Assembly: GCA_036123585.1 (NCBI GenBank)
Contig: JAZADN010000107.1
Location: 1 to 9,663 of the forward strand
DNA from: UBA9410 sp036123585
GTDB lineage: Bacteria; Actinomycetota; Acidimicrobiia; Acidimicrobiales; MedAcidi-G1
Direction: 5' to 3'
DNA length: 9,663 nt
The translations under genes were made by a program, and so were the position numbers. Positions 1 through 6,971 of the stretch are shown here, one piece after another. Within the stretch, counting starts at the first letter, position 1. Each line of letters starts with the position of its first letter. Under the pieces are notes generated by a model that saw only the letters and a list, made by a program, of their open reading frames with translations, searched no databases and had not been told where the DNA came from.

Positions 1-1565
1 GGAGCGAAGCCGTCGGGGTCGAAGCGGCCCTCCTGGATTTCTCGATCCAAGGCGACCAGCATCTCGGCAGAGGCCGGTGAGCCCTGAGGTATCAGCTCTC
101 GGGAAACGTGTGCTCGGTCCATCAGACCGGGAAGCACCGGATCGCCGGAGTGGCCCCACCGGTAGGCGGCAAAGTCACTACCGGGTACCACGAGGACACG
201 CGTGTCATGGCTCCGGGCGTCCAGGTGTGCCGCCGCGCTGCTCCATGAGGACGGAAGCTTCTCGGGCCGTTGGTACAGGGTGCTCAGGATCGTTCCCTGC
301 CAGGCCGGCGACAGGTTGGCCACCACAAGGAGGCACGCCAAGGCGGCCGACGGCATCTCGAGGCTGGGCCGCCAACGCCCTAGCGCCGCCACTCCCGCAC
401 CAAGGAAGATCGCCGTGGCGAGGACCACCAAGGGCAGCACCCGGGCAGTACTCCGGAGCGCCAACCCGGCATCGGTGAGTGTCAGGTCCCGGAAGAGGCT
501 TCCCAGCAAAGACGGCGAATCGTAGGGATGGGCTCCGATCCCGATCAGGAGCCCTACCACCAACAGGCAGAGGGCATGGCCCCGGTACCGGAACCTCACC
601 AGGGCAGCGATGAGCAACCCGAGCAGCGGTAGCCCGAAGGACAGAGGCAGAGCCCACCGGGTATACGAGGTGGCCGACTCAACCCACGGTCCAAGATGGC
701 CCTGCCCGTAGAAGTACCAATAGCCCAGTCCCCTGAACAACTCTGGGGCGGTGGCCGCGTCTGACACCACCCGGTAGTTCTCAGTGAGGTGGAGGGTGGG
801 TAGTCCATAGAGACCTTGGACAACCAGTCCCACTATCCACCAGAGACCGGTCATCGCGACCGCCACACCGATACGCAGCGTCGTACCCGCCACCCGCCGC
901 CACGGCACCGACCGCTCCAGACCACTCCACGCCAGCCAGGCCACCGGACCCAGCCCGACCAGCAACAGGGACGTGGCGTTCACCCCGCCGGCCGTCATGG
1001 CAACCAGACCGAAGATCCCGGCATGTCGCCATCCAGACGTCCGCAAGGCACGGACCGTCAAACCCATCAGCCACGGCAGGGCCGCCCATGGCAGAAGGAT
1101 CGGCGACACCCATGACACGAAGTTCAGGAGGTAAGGGCTGAGCATGTAGGCCAGCGCCGAAACGAGCAACGCCGGACCTTCCCAGCCAATGGTTCGCAAG
1201 AACCAGCGGACACCGATGCCGGCGGCCAGCAGGATGGAGCCCAGCCAGAGCCGCTGGGTGAGCCAGTCGGGTAGACCGAGGGCCTCTCCCAGCCAGTAGA
1301 ACGGTCCGATCGGCCACAGGAAGCCGATGTTCTGGTGGGTGACGGTGCCCAGCCCCACCTCTGGATGCCACATCGACGGGGCCCGGGCCATGAGCCGAGT
1401 GGGATCGAGGTAGAGGTACGCCTTGGTGTCTGCAACGACCCGACCTGGGTCGTTCGCCAGCAGGGGCACATAGGCCAACGCCGCGATCACCAGAACCTGG
1501 AGGCGTGATCTCAAGCCAGCGCGAAGGACACGGAGTCGTATCGGCGCTGGACCCGTCGCGGTCAC
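1..1565 (-). CDS. AftD-like arabinofuranosyltransferase (DUF3367 GT-C), N-terminal part
   Basis: Integral membrane GT-C glycosyltransferase. Mycobacterial AftD adds alpha-1,3-arabinofuranosyl units to arabinan from decaprenyl-phosphoarabinose on the outer face of the membrane. An unbroken minus-strand frame runs from GTG at 1565 to the left edge, about 521 residues. The first membrane helix (about 22-37) is followed by an acidic first loop with NDPGRVVADTKAYLYLDP (38-55). D46 of ADTK sits where GT-C enzymes keep their catalytic Asp. The following HQNIGFLWPIGPFYWLG (77-93) is typical of AftD/DUF3367, then many hydrophobic helices. Mycobacterial AftD has roughly 1400 residues, so the C-terminal part, including any carbohydrate-binding modules, lies outside the window. 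The start lies 4 bases after the stop of the GT4 gene and has no clear Shine-Dalgarno site, so co-transcription and translational coupling are likely. The acceptor glycan here is unknown; family assignment is firm, exact activity is inferred. Confidence 0.88.
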   Translation of the reverse strand, partial: MTATGPAPIRLRVLRAGLRSRLQVLVIAALAYVPLLANDPGRVVADTKAYLYLDPTRLMARAPSMWHPEVGLGTVTHQNIGFLWPIGPFYWLGEALGLPDWLTQRLWLGSILLAAGIGVRWFLRTIGWEGPALLVSALAYMLSPYLLNFVSWVSPILLPWAALPWLMGLTVRALRTSGWRHAGIFGLVAMTAGGVNATSLLLVGLGPVAWLAWSGLERSVPWRRVAGTTLRIGVAVAMTGLWWIVGLVVQGLYGLPTLHLTENYRVVSDAATAPELFRGLGYWYFYGQGHLGPWVESATSYTRWALPLSFGLPLLGLLIAALVRFRYRGHALCLLVVGLLIGIGAHPYDSPSLLGSLFRDLTLTDAGLALRSTARVLPLVVLATAIFLGAGVAALGRWRPSLEMPSAALACLLVVANLSPAWQGTILSTLYQRPEKLPSSWSSAAAHLDARSHDTRVLVVPGSDFAAYRWGHSGDPVLPGLMDRAHVSRELIPQGSPASAEMLVALDREIQEGRFDPDGFA

Positions 1566-1569
1566 GTGG

Positions 1570-2721
1570 TCACCGGGAAACCGTCGAGGCCAGAATCCGG
1601 AAGGCCTCGGTTGCGGTGCGATCCCAGTCGAAGCGCCCCGCGTGGGCGAGGGCCCCGGCCGACAGGCCGTCCCAGCGGGGGCCGGTGGCCTCCAGCAGCA
1701 GGCCGGATAGCGCAGTGTCGTCAGCGGCCAGAAGCCCAGATCGTCCGTGATCGACGGCGTCGCGGTGTCCGACTACGTCGGTAGCCACCGTCGGGGTTCC
1801 ACAGGCCGCCGCCTCGGTCAGGGTCATGCCCCATCCCTCGCTGACAGAGGCGCTGGCCACAACCCGGGCTCGCTGGTATGCGTCGACCAGATCATCGTCG
1901 CTGACGCGTCCCCGTAGGACGACGGCGTCGGTCAATTCCAACTCGTCGATCAGGGCTCGGAGTCGCATCTCCTCCGGGCCCTCGCCGACTACCTCCAGTC
2001 GGAGCTCCGGCCTCACCTCGCGCGCCGCGGCAAGGGCCCTCAGGAGGACGTCGACCCGCTTGGAGGGCGTGAGCCGGCCCACCGACAAGACGAGCGGATC
2101 CAGATCGCGACGGCCGCCGGGCCGGTACCTGCGGTGGACACCGGGTGGCACGACATGGAGGCTCTCCGGGCGGTGGCCCAGACCGCTCGCCAACTCGGCT
2201 TTCGACGACTCCGACAGGGTGACAATGGGCGTGCCCCGGTACAGGGGCGGGGCCAGGCGGTGTTCGATCACAGAGCCCACACCGGCGAGAAGGGGCGATG
2301 CGATTACTAGCGGCCACATCGCGGCGTGGTCGTGGTGCTGGAAGACCATCCGAGGACCCCGAGCCCACAAAGGCGAGAGAAATGGAACACCGTTCCAGAC
2401 CTCAACAAGGGCGTCCCTGCGGCCGTCGAGGCGAGCTAACTCGGCGAGGACGGCCCGGGGGAACACCAGGTAACGGCCTGCTCGACGGACAACCCGGTAG
2501 CCGTCTCGCACCACTGTTTGGGCTCCGGTCGCAACGGCCGAGGTTCGCACCCGGACGTCCAGTCCCACCGCTGCCCAGCGGCGCACCACCTCGTGGAGGT
2601 GGACTTCTGAACCCCCAGCCTCGAGGTCGTCGAGGTCCCGCCAGGCCAGGACGTGCACCCGACGCAGTCCTGAATGGGCGACAAGGATCTCCAGGTCGCC
2701 CTTGGGCAGCTCGGGGCTCAT
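1570..2721 (-). CDS. GT4 family glycosyltransferase (GT-B fold)
   Basis: Cytoplasmic or membrane-associated retaining glycosyltransferase that uses a nucleotide-sugar donor, 383 residues, a normal GT4 length. The N-terminal Rossmann half contains AGGSEVHLHE (35-44), the glycine loop common in this family. The C-terminal half starts near LSVGRLTPSKRVD (212-224), a donor-site motif with the Arg and Lys that usually hold the diphosphate. The EX7E signature is complete: E295-GWGMTLT-E303, followed by ACGTP. The frame stays open upstream to 2925, but that would overlap the divergent MBOAT gene and has unrelated composition; ATG at 2721 gives a natural protein start. A TACGAT box lies just before it. 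It is first in an operon with the AftD-like gene, so a role in assembling an envelope polysaccharide or lipoglycan is likely. Sugar and acceptor cannot be told from sequence. Confidence 0.92.
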   Translation of the reverse strand: MSPELPKGDLEILVAHSGLRRVHVLAWRDLDDLEAGGSEVHLHEVVRRWAAVGLDVRVRTSAVATGAQTVVRDGYRVVRRAGRYLVFPRAVLAELARLDGRRDALVEVWNGVPFLSPLWARGPRMVFQHHDHAAMWPLVIASPLLAGVGSVIEHRLAPPLYRGTPIVTLSESSKAELASGLGHRPESLHVVPPGVHRRYRPGGRRDLDPLVLSVGRLTPSKRVDVLLRALAAAREVRPELRLEVVGEGPEEMRLRALIDELELTDAVVLRGRVSDDDLVDAYQRARVVASASVSEGWGMTLTEAAACGTPTVATDVVGHRDAVDHGRSGLLAADDTALSGLLLEATGPRWDGLSAGALAHAGRFDWDRTATEAFRILASTVSR

Positions 2722-2730
2722 GCATTCGGG

Positions 2731-2736
2731 ATCGTA
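2731..2736 (-). promoter_or_regulatory. candidate -10 box (TACGAT) for the GT4-AftD operon
   Basis: On the minus strand TACGAT fits the actinobacterial TANNNT -10 pattern and ends 9 bases before the GT4 ATG. Transcription starting about 7 bases downstream would give a leader of only a few bases. No Shine-Dalgarno site precedes the ATG, in keeping with that. No convincing -35 element is visible. The box lies in the 106-base divergent gap 2722-2827, which must also hold the MBOAT promoter; I could not identify the latter. Confidence 0.4.
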
Positions 2737-2827
2737 CCGGGGACCCACCCGCGGCCTGACCGCGCCTAGCGAGAGTCGGACCGCTCGACCGGCCCAGGAG
2801 GAGAGGGGTGGCAGACTCCACGGGCCC

Positions 2828-4237
2828 ATGCTGTTCCCGACGATCACCTTTGCCGTGTTCCTGGTCTTGGTCCTCGCCGTCCACACCGTCCTTCTGGACC
2901 GTCCAACGGCCTGGAAGGCCGCCATGGTGATAGCCAGCGCAGTCTTCTACGGCTGGTGGGACTGGCGGTTCCTGTCGCTGATCTGGATATCCACTCTCGT
3001 CGACTTCACCGCCGGACGTGCCATACACGCCTCTGAAGATCCCGGCCGGCGTCGGTGGTGGCTGGTGGCCAGCCTGGGCACCAACCTGGGGATGCTGGCG
3101 GTCTTCAAATACGCGGGCTTCTTCGTCGACTCGTTCGTGGACCTCCTCGACGGCCTCGGAATGGACGTGTCCGCTGGACCACTGCGGATCATCCTCCCGG
3201 TGGGAATCAGCTTCTACACGTTTCAGACCATGTCGTACACCATCGACATCCACCGTCGGGTCCTGGAGCCGACCGACCGGCTGCTCGACTTCGCCTTGTT
3301 CGTCGGCTTCTTCCCCCAACTAGTGGCCGGCCCGATCGTGCGGGCCCGGGACTTTCTCGGTCAGTTGGCCACCGACGACAGGGCCCCGCTTGAGACCGGA
3401 CGGGCTGGCCGTCTCATCCTCGGTGGCCTTTTCAAGAAGATCGTCCTTGCCGACACCCTGGGCGCAGAGCTCGTCGATGGGGTCTTCGCCAATCCGGGGG
3501 GTGCCACCGGCCTCGAGACGCTGCTTGCCGTCTATGGCTACGCACTGCAGATCTACGGTGACTTCAGTGGCTACAGCGACATCGCCATCGGCGTCGCCCT
3601 GCTACTCGGCTTCCGATTTCCGGCGAATTTCGACCAGCCGTACCGAGCCCTCAGCCTTCAGGACTTCTGGCGTCGATGGCACATCAGCCTCAGTTCGTGG
3701 TTGCGGGACTACCTGTACATCGGCCTCGGCGGGAACCGGGGTGGCCGAGCGCGTACGGCGAGAAACCTGATGGCCACCATGCTGCTGGGCGGTCTGTGGC
3801 ACGGGGCTGGCTGGACGTTCGTACTTTGGGGGGCCATCCACGGAGTCGGCCTGGTCGCCGAACGGTTCGTCCCGGGCCTCGGACCCGAGTCGAATGGTTC
3901 GCGGGCCGGCCGGCTCGCTCGCGGCCTTCTGGTCTTTCACGTGGTGTGCACCGCATGGGTCTTCTTCCGAGCCGTGGACCTGTCCCGCGCCCTCGACGTG
4001 TTCGCCGCGCTTGGGGGCTCGTGGACCTCGGCGCCATCGGTGGACCGTGGCATCCTGGCTCTACTGGCCGTGGGCGTGATCTCGCAACTGTGGCCGTCCG
4101 GCCGGTTCGACGCCTGGTGGGACTTGGCGGCCCGGCTCCCATTGATAGTCCAGGCCGCTGGTCTGGCGGCGGCGTTCGTCACGCTCGACGCCCTCGGCCC
4201 CGACGGCGTCGCCCCGTTCCTGTACTTCGCCTTCTGA
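2828..4237 (+). CDS. MBOAT family O-acyltransferase (AlgI-like)
   Basis: Polytopic membrane O-acyltransferase of the AlgI/DltB/PatA type, which moves acyl groups (often acetyl) across the membrane for esterification of extracellular polysaccharides. 469 residues, usual for AlgI. Features: an MLFPTITFAVFL-type N-terminus; LPVGISFYTFQTMSYTID; VAGPIVRARDF (166-176); RRWHISLSSWLRDY with H285; GGLWHGAGWTFVLWGAIHG with H325, the position of the essential MBOAT His, and H338; and a C-terminal PFLYFAF tail typical of the family. The frame is open further upstream, but that segment would overlap the divergent GT4 start; ATG 2828 gives the standard N-terminus. A strong AGGAGGAG (2796-2803) lies 24 bases ahead, further than usual. 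No AlgJ/AlgX/DHHW-type partner is next to it. The neighbours suggest it decorates the glycan built by the GT4/AftD genes, which is inference. Confidence 0.92.
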   Translation: MLFPTITFAVFLVLVLAVHTVLLDRPTAWKAAMVIASAVFYGWWDWRFLSLIWISTLVDFTAGRAIHASEDPGRRRWWLVASLGTNLGMLAVFKYAGFFVDSFVDLLDGLGMDVSAGPLRIILPVGISFYTFQTMSYTIDIHRRVLEPTDRLLDFALFVGFFPQLVAGPIVRARDFLGQLATDDRAPLETGRAGRLILGGLFKKIVLADTLGAELVDGVFANPGGATGLETLLAVYGYALQIYGDFSGYSDIAIGVALLLGFRFPANFDQPYRALSLQDFWRRWHISLSSWLRDYLYIGLGGNRGGRARTARNLMATMLLGGLWHGAGWTFVLWGAIHGVGLVAERFVPGLGPESNGSRAGRLARGLLVFHVVCTAWVFFRAVDLSRALDVFAALGGSWTSAPSVDRGILALLAVGVISQLWPSGRFDAWWDLAARLPLIVQAAGLAAAFVTLDALGPDGVAPFLYFAF

Positions 4238-4277
4238 GGAGAGGCTCGACGACGGGTTGCTGCCCTATCCCGGATCC

Positions 4278-4309
4278 TGCTGGAATCGCCCTCGTCCGAG
4301 GATCCAGCA
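4278..4309 (+). other. stem-loop in the gap after the MBOAT gene
   Basis: TGCTGGA (4278-4284) is complementary to TCCAGCA (4303-4309). Inside lies a second small stem CCTC-GTCC-GAGG with a 5-base asymmetric bulge. There is no T-run after it, so it is not a classical intrinsic terminator. It may end or stabilise the MBOAT transcript or form part of the leader of the small downstream gene. It sits in the 99-base gap 4238-4336, where nothing else was recognised. Confidence 0.3.
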
Positions 4310-4336
4310 CCGTCATGAGAGAAAGCAGACGTCATC

Positions 4337-4630
4337 ATGCTCTTCCACATCACCCACCACCACGACGAGCACACGTGTCCAGCGAAAGACGATGCCACCA
4401 TGGCGGTCACCTTCGGCGCCGTGATGGACACCCTTATGGAACACGTCAACGAGGTGGTGGGTGCCTGGGTCGATCCGCCGGGCCACGACTTCTTCTTCGT
4501 GGTCGACGCCGACAACGCCGCTCAGGTCTTTCAGGGCATGTTTCCGATCATCGACGCCGGCACTGCGCAGGTCCGACCTGTCGGCGACTTCGCGGCCATG
4601 CTCAAGGCCCGAGCTGAGGCGAACGCCTGA
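4337..4630 (+). CDS. small protein with His-rich N-terminus, possibly DUF3303-like
   Basis: 97-residue soluble protein of unknown function. It begins MLFHITHHHDEHTCPAKDD, with His at 4, 7, 8, 9 and 12 and its only Cys at 14, followed by a likely helix (about 21-41), a strand around VVGAWVDPPGHDFFFVVDA (40-58), and another helix and strand near AQVFQGMFPIIDAGTAQVRPV. The order resembles small ferredoxin-like alpha/beta proteins such as DUF3303, EthD or Dabb domains; DUF3303 is my best guess, from pattern memory only. Codon third positions are strongly G/C as in the neighbours, supporting a real gene. The ribosome site is weak (AGAGAAAG about 10 bases before the ATG). The last 29 bases overlap the end of the convergent MFS gene. 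It may follow the MBOAT gene in one transcript, but a 99-base gap with a stem-loop separates them. Confidence 0.75.
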   Translation: MLFHITHHHDEHTCPAKDDATMAVTFGAVMDTLMEHVNEVVGAWVDPPGHDFFFVVDADNAAQVFQGMFPIIDAGTAQVRPVGDFAAMLKARAEANA

Positions 4631-5891
4631 ACGAACCTCCTCCACCGTCCGGCAATCGCTGCGTTGGGCGAAGAGCGAGCGCTACGACAGCGGTGATTCC
4701 GGGCCAGATCGCGAAGGCGACCATTGCCGAGCGATAGTCCCCGAAGAGGTCAGCGCCCACCGAGAAGGCCACCGCGCCCAACGACGAACTGACCACCGAC
4801 ACGACGTGCATCATTCCGGAAACCGCGCCGATGGACTGCACGCCGAACAGGTGTGGGAGCAGCGTGGCGTTCACAGCCGCCCCGCCACCAGTGCAGGTCC
4901 CCACCAGGACCGAATAGGCGAAGACTTCGAGCCCCGTCGAGCCCATGCCTCCGAGCAGGCAGGTAGCCGCAAGGAGAACGGCTACCACGCCAGGCATGAT
5001 TGCCCGAAATCGACGGTCGCTCAGCCAGCCGAAAGCCAGGCCGCCACCAACGGCCCCTATGGCTTGTGGCAGGAACATGGCGGCCGCCCGGGTGTTGGAA
5101 TAGCCGACCTCGCCCAGAACGTTGGTCTGGTGGAAGACCATGCCGGTAATCAGTACCGAGTTGGCCGCAGCCACTGCGGCCAAGACAAGAAAGGCAGGGG
5201 AGCGGACGACCTTCCGGCGGTCGACGCCTTCCACGGACCCTTCCACCACGGGGGTCGGCTCGGACAAGAGCACTGAGCCGCCATCCGGGTGCTGGCCCAC
5301 TTCCTCGGGCCGGTCCACGATGCCGAGTCGGGCCACCGGCACCACGACCGCGAGCACTGCGGCCGCTGCGGCGAGCCAGGTCCACCGCCAGCCCAACTCC
5401 CGCACCCCGACCGATAGCAGGAGCGGCATCATGGACATCCCACCGGCCATGAGGGTCATCTTCACGCCGAGCGCCAGGCCCCGTCGGCGACGGAACCAGT
5501 GGGTCACAACCACCGTCGAAACCAGCGACAAGGCCCCCTGACCCATAACTCGGATTCCCAGGAAGCCCACGGCCAGCCACGCCACGTGGGTGATGGCCGA
5601 CATGTGGGCGAGGACGGCGGCGAAGGCGATCGCGACCACTGTCATGGCCCGTCGGGCCCCAACCCGGTCGACCCATCGACCGATGCCGGGCAGGAACGTC
5701 GATGCGACGAGGGTTCCGACCATGTAGGCGGTCGACAGAGCGGTATCGGTGGTAGCCAGGTCGTCGACCATGGCCGATCGGAAGGCCGAGACGCCGATTG
5801 ATTGGCCGGGTCCGGTCATGGTCCCTGCCAGGCCGGCCAGCAGAACGATCCGCCAACCGAGGAAACTGGCAGGGGGCCGGCGATGTGCCAT
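4602..5891 (-). CDS. MFS transporter, monocarboxylate/oxalate-formate-antiporter-like
   Basis: Major facilitator permease, 429 residues, with about twelve hydrophobic segments in two halves split by a hydrophilic loop near 190-220. The opening GWRIVLLAGLAGTMTGPGQS, followed by GVSAFRSAMVDDL and STAYMVGTL, resembles the MCT (SLC16-like) and OFA branches of MFS. Motif A is present after the second helix as GRWVDRVGARR (71-81). The loop motif DRPEEVGQHPDG is also common in these branches. Members usually carry small carboxylates, so an organic acid is the likely substrate, but this is not shown. The ATG at 5891 has no Shine-Dalgarno site; a TAGCGT box ends 6 bases before it. Its 3' end overlaps the convergent small gene by 29 bases. 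It is divergent from the lipoprotein gene, only 48 bases away. Confidence 0.92.
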   Translation of the reverse strand: MAHRRPPASFLGWRIVLLAGLAGTMTGPGQSIGVSAFRSAMVDDLATTDTALSTAYMVGTLVASTFLPGIGRWVDRVGARRAMTVVAIAFAAVLAHMSAITHVAWLAVGFLGIRVMGQGALSLVSTVVVTHWFRRRRGLALGVKMTLMAGGMSMMPLLLSVGVRELGWRWTWLAAAAAVLAVVVPVARLGIVDRPEEVGQHPDGGSVLLSEPTPVVEGSVEGVDRRKVVRSPAFLVLAAVAAANSVLITGMVFHQTNVLGEVGYSNTRAAAMFLPQAIGAVGGGLAFGWLSDRRFRAIMPGVVAVLLAATCLLGGMGSTGLEVFAYSVLVGTCTGGGAAVNATLLPHLFGVQSIGAVSGMMHVVSVVSSSLGAVAFSVGADLFGDYRSAMVAFAIWPGITAVVALALRPTQRLPDGGGGSFRRSPQLGP

Positions 5892-5897
5892 TCGGGC

Positions 5898-5903
5898 ACG
5901 CTA
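5898..5903 (-). promoter_or_regulatory. candidate -10 box (TAGCGT) for a leaderless MFS transcript
   Basis: Minus-strand TAGCGT matches TANNNT and is followed by exactly 6 bases (GCCCGA) and then the MFS ATG, so transcription would start at or next to the ATG. The same CTAGCGT-N6-ATG arrangement occurs before the PPOX gene. No Shine-Dalgarno site and no clear -35 were seen. Confidence 0.5.
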
Positions 5904-5926
5904 GTGACCACCGACGAAGGCCTCTG

Positions 5927-5931
5927 GGAGA
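5927..5931 (+). promoter_or_regulatory. Shine-Dalgarno site (GGAGA) of the lipoprotein gene
   Basis: GGAGA lies 8 bases before ATG 5940 and supports that start over the in-frame ATG at 5967 and over the longer open frame that begins inside the MFS gene. It contrasts with the divergent MFS gene, which has no such site. Confidence 0.55.
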
Positions 5932-5939
5932 CTTCAGAG

Positions 5940-6485
5940 ATGGCACGACGCGCTCAGAGGCGGCTTATGTCGGCCAAAGCTGTCGTCGGGGCCGTCGTGC
6001 TCATCGCGACGGCATGCGGCGGACCAGCGGAACCGCCCGAAGCCGCCTCGGTGGACAGCTCGCCTCCGACCACCACCCACCATCCGACGTCCACTGTCGA
6101 AACGGCGGCCGCACAGTCGCCGGCCACCTCCACGCCAGTCTCCGAGACCCCAACCACGGCTACGCCCACCACTGAGCCTTTACCCCGAGAAGAGTTGGGG
6201 ACGTGCAAGGTGATGGGCCCGTCGGATGGCGGCTGGGAGGTGATCCTGCAGATCTCCGCCGTGCTCGGGGGCGGTACCTACCTGGTCGAGTACGCCCTGC
6301 GTGACGGACACGGGACGATCCTGGAACGGATGGACTCCGAGATCGTCCTCAACGATGATGACACCGTGCAGTACTGGGACAGCCCCAGGACCACGGCTGT
6401 TGGGGTGTCCTCGTGTGACGTCCTGCGGCTCTCCCACGGCAACGAGGCGTGCACAAGCCCGACCGACTGCGTTCAGTCGGCCTAG
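5940..6485 (+). CDS. putative lipoprotein with Thr/Pro-rich linker
   Basis: 181-residue predicted exported lipoprotein of unknown function. Basic MARRAQRRLMSAK is followed by hydrophobic AVVGAVVLIATAC; C26 in ATAC is the likely lipidated cysteine after signal peptidase II cleavage. Residues about 32-82 are rich in Thr, Pro and Ser, a linker holding the rest away from the membrane. The C-terminal part (about 85-181) looks like a small beta-rich domain with four cysteines (C89, C159, C171, C177), an even number that would allow two disulfides. I recognise no named family. The start is supported by GGAGA 8 bases upstream; ATG 5967 would also keep the signal sequence. It faces the DUF805 gene convergently with a 26-base gap and shares a short divergent region with the MFS gene. 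Confidence 0.82.
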   Translation: MARRAQRRLMSAKAVVGAVVLIATACGGPAEPPEAASVDSSPPTTTHHPTSTVETAAAQSPATSTPVSETPTTATPTTEPLPREELGTCKVMGPSDGGWEVILQISAVLGGGTYLVEYALRDGHGTILERMDSEIVLNDDDTVQYWDSPRTTAVGVSSCDVLRLSHGNEACTSPTDCVQSA

Positions 6486-6505
6486 AGGCTGCCCTCAGGA
6501 GCAGT

Positions 6506-6525
6506 GTGCTTTCAGCGGTAAGCAC
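6506..6525. other. stem-loop at the DUF805 stop codon
   Basis: GTGCTT (6506-6511) pairs perfectly with AAGCAC (6520-6525) around an 8-base loop that holds the DUF805 stop codon. It sits at the junction of two convergent genes (lipoprotein and DUF805), where a two-way terminator would be useful. No T-run follows on either strand, so the role is uncertain. Confidence 0.3.
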
Positions 6526-6967
6526 CGCAGGTGCCGCAGAAGACTGTCTCGTGGTGGAGTGCAGTTCCACACGCGGAGCAGACGCTGCCGTTCGCAACCT
6601 CAGCCTCGCCGATCTTCGGATCTGGTCCGTACCGATTCGCCTCCCGGGTGCCATCTAGGACCATGAACACCACAAACGCGATGACACCGAACGGAACCAG
6701 GTTGATCAACCACCACCAACCAGCACGACCAGTGTCGTGGAGGCGACGGACACCGACGGCGACGCTGGGAAGCAGCGAGACCGCCCAGTACAGGAACCCC
6801 ACTGTCGGCACGACGACGCTCACGGCCAGCAAAACCACCCAATTGACCAGGACGAACCACCAGAACGCCGATCGGCGACTCCGGCCTCCGAATTCCGCGT
6901 AGCGCCGGAAGGCATCGACGTACCACTGCAGGGGGTTCCGTGGACCAGTCAGAGCGTGGTCGGTCAT
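6512..6967 (-). CDS. DUF805 membrane protein with C-terminal zinc ribbon
   Basis: 151-residue inner-membrane protein of the DUF805 family, whose function is unknown. The family signature is clear: FGGRSRRSAFWWFVLVN (26-42), the helical region to about 70, VGVRRLHDTGRAGWWWLINL (71-90), a further helix, then GTREANRYGPDP (106-117). After this normal end comes an added segment with C130-x2-C133-x10-C144-x2-C147, a small zinc ribbon expected to bind one Zn ion on the cytoplasmic side. The ribbon could mediate protein or nucleic acid contact; this is inference. The ATG lies 4 bases after the stop of the PPOX gene, with a G-rich stretch (GGGG) as a possible ribosome site, so the two are almost certainly co-transcribed. 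Confidence 0.9.
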   Translation of the reverse strand: MTDHALTGPRNPLQWYVDAFRRYAEFGGRSRRSAFWWFVLVNWVVLLAVSVVVPTVGFLYWAVSLLPSVAVGVRRLHDTGRAGWWWLINLVPFGVIAFVVFMVLDGTREANRYGPDPKIGEAEVANGSVCSACGTALHHETVFCGTCGAYR

Positions 6968-6971
6968 GTCG

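Noticed and set aside
1560..1573. GGTCAC repeated twice (GGTCAC-GT-GGTCAC) at the GT4/AftD junction
   Set aside because: Each copy is explained by the stop and start codon context of the two genes; it is too short to call a binding site.
2702..2827. N-terminal extension of the MBOAT protein to 511 residues
   Set aside because: The added segment is charged and Pro/Gly-rich, unlike the hydrophobic AlgI N-terminus, and overlaps the GT4 start; ATG 2828 begins the standard family N-terminus.
2722..2925. N-terminal extension of the GT4 protein to 451 residues
   Set aside because: It would run through the divergent promoter region and 98 bases into the MBOAT gene; the family-like sequence begins only just after ATG 2721.
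2402..3319. Long minus-strand open frame (about 305 codons) across the GT4/MBOAT divergent region
   Set aside because: It overlaps two well-supported genes in another frame, has a Gly/Pro/Arg-rich low-information sequence and no family motifs; such frames arise readily in high-GC DNA.
3676..4617. Plus-strand open frame (313 codons) in an alternate frame through the MBOAT 3' half and the small gene
   Set aside because: The product is Arg/Pro/Gly-rich and without domains, while the overlapping MBOAT frame has complete catalytic motifs.
5802..5939. N-terminal extension of the lipoprotein into the MFS gene
   Set aside because: It would bury the signal peptide inside the protein; ATG 5940 has a Shine-Dalgarno site and gives a proper lipoprotein signal.
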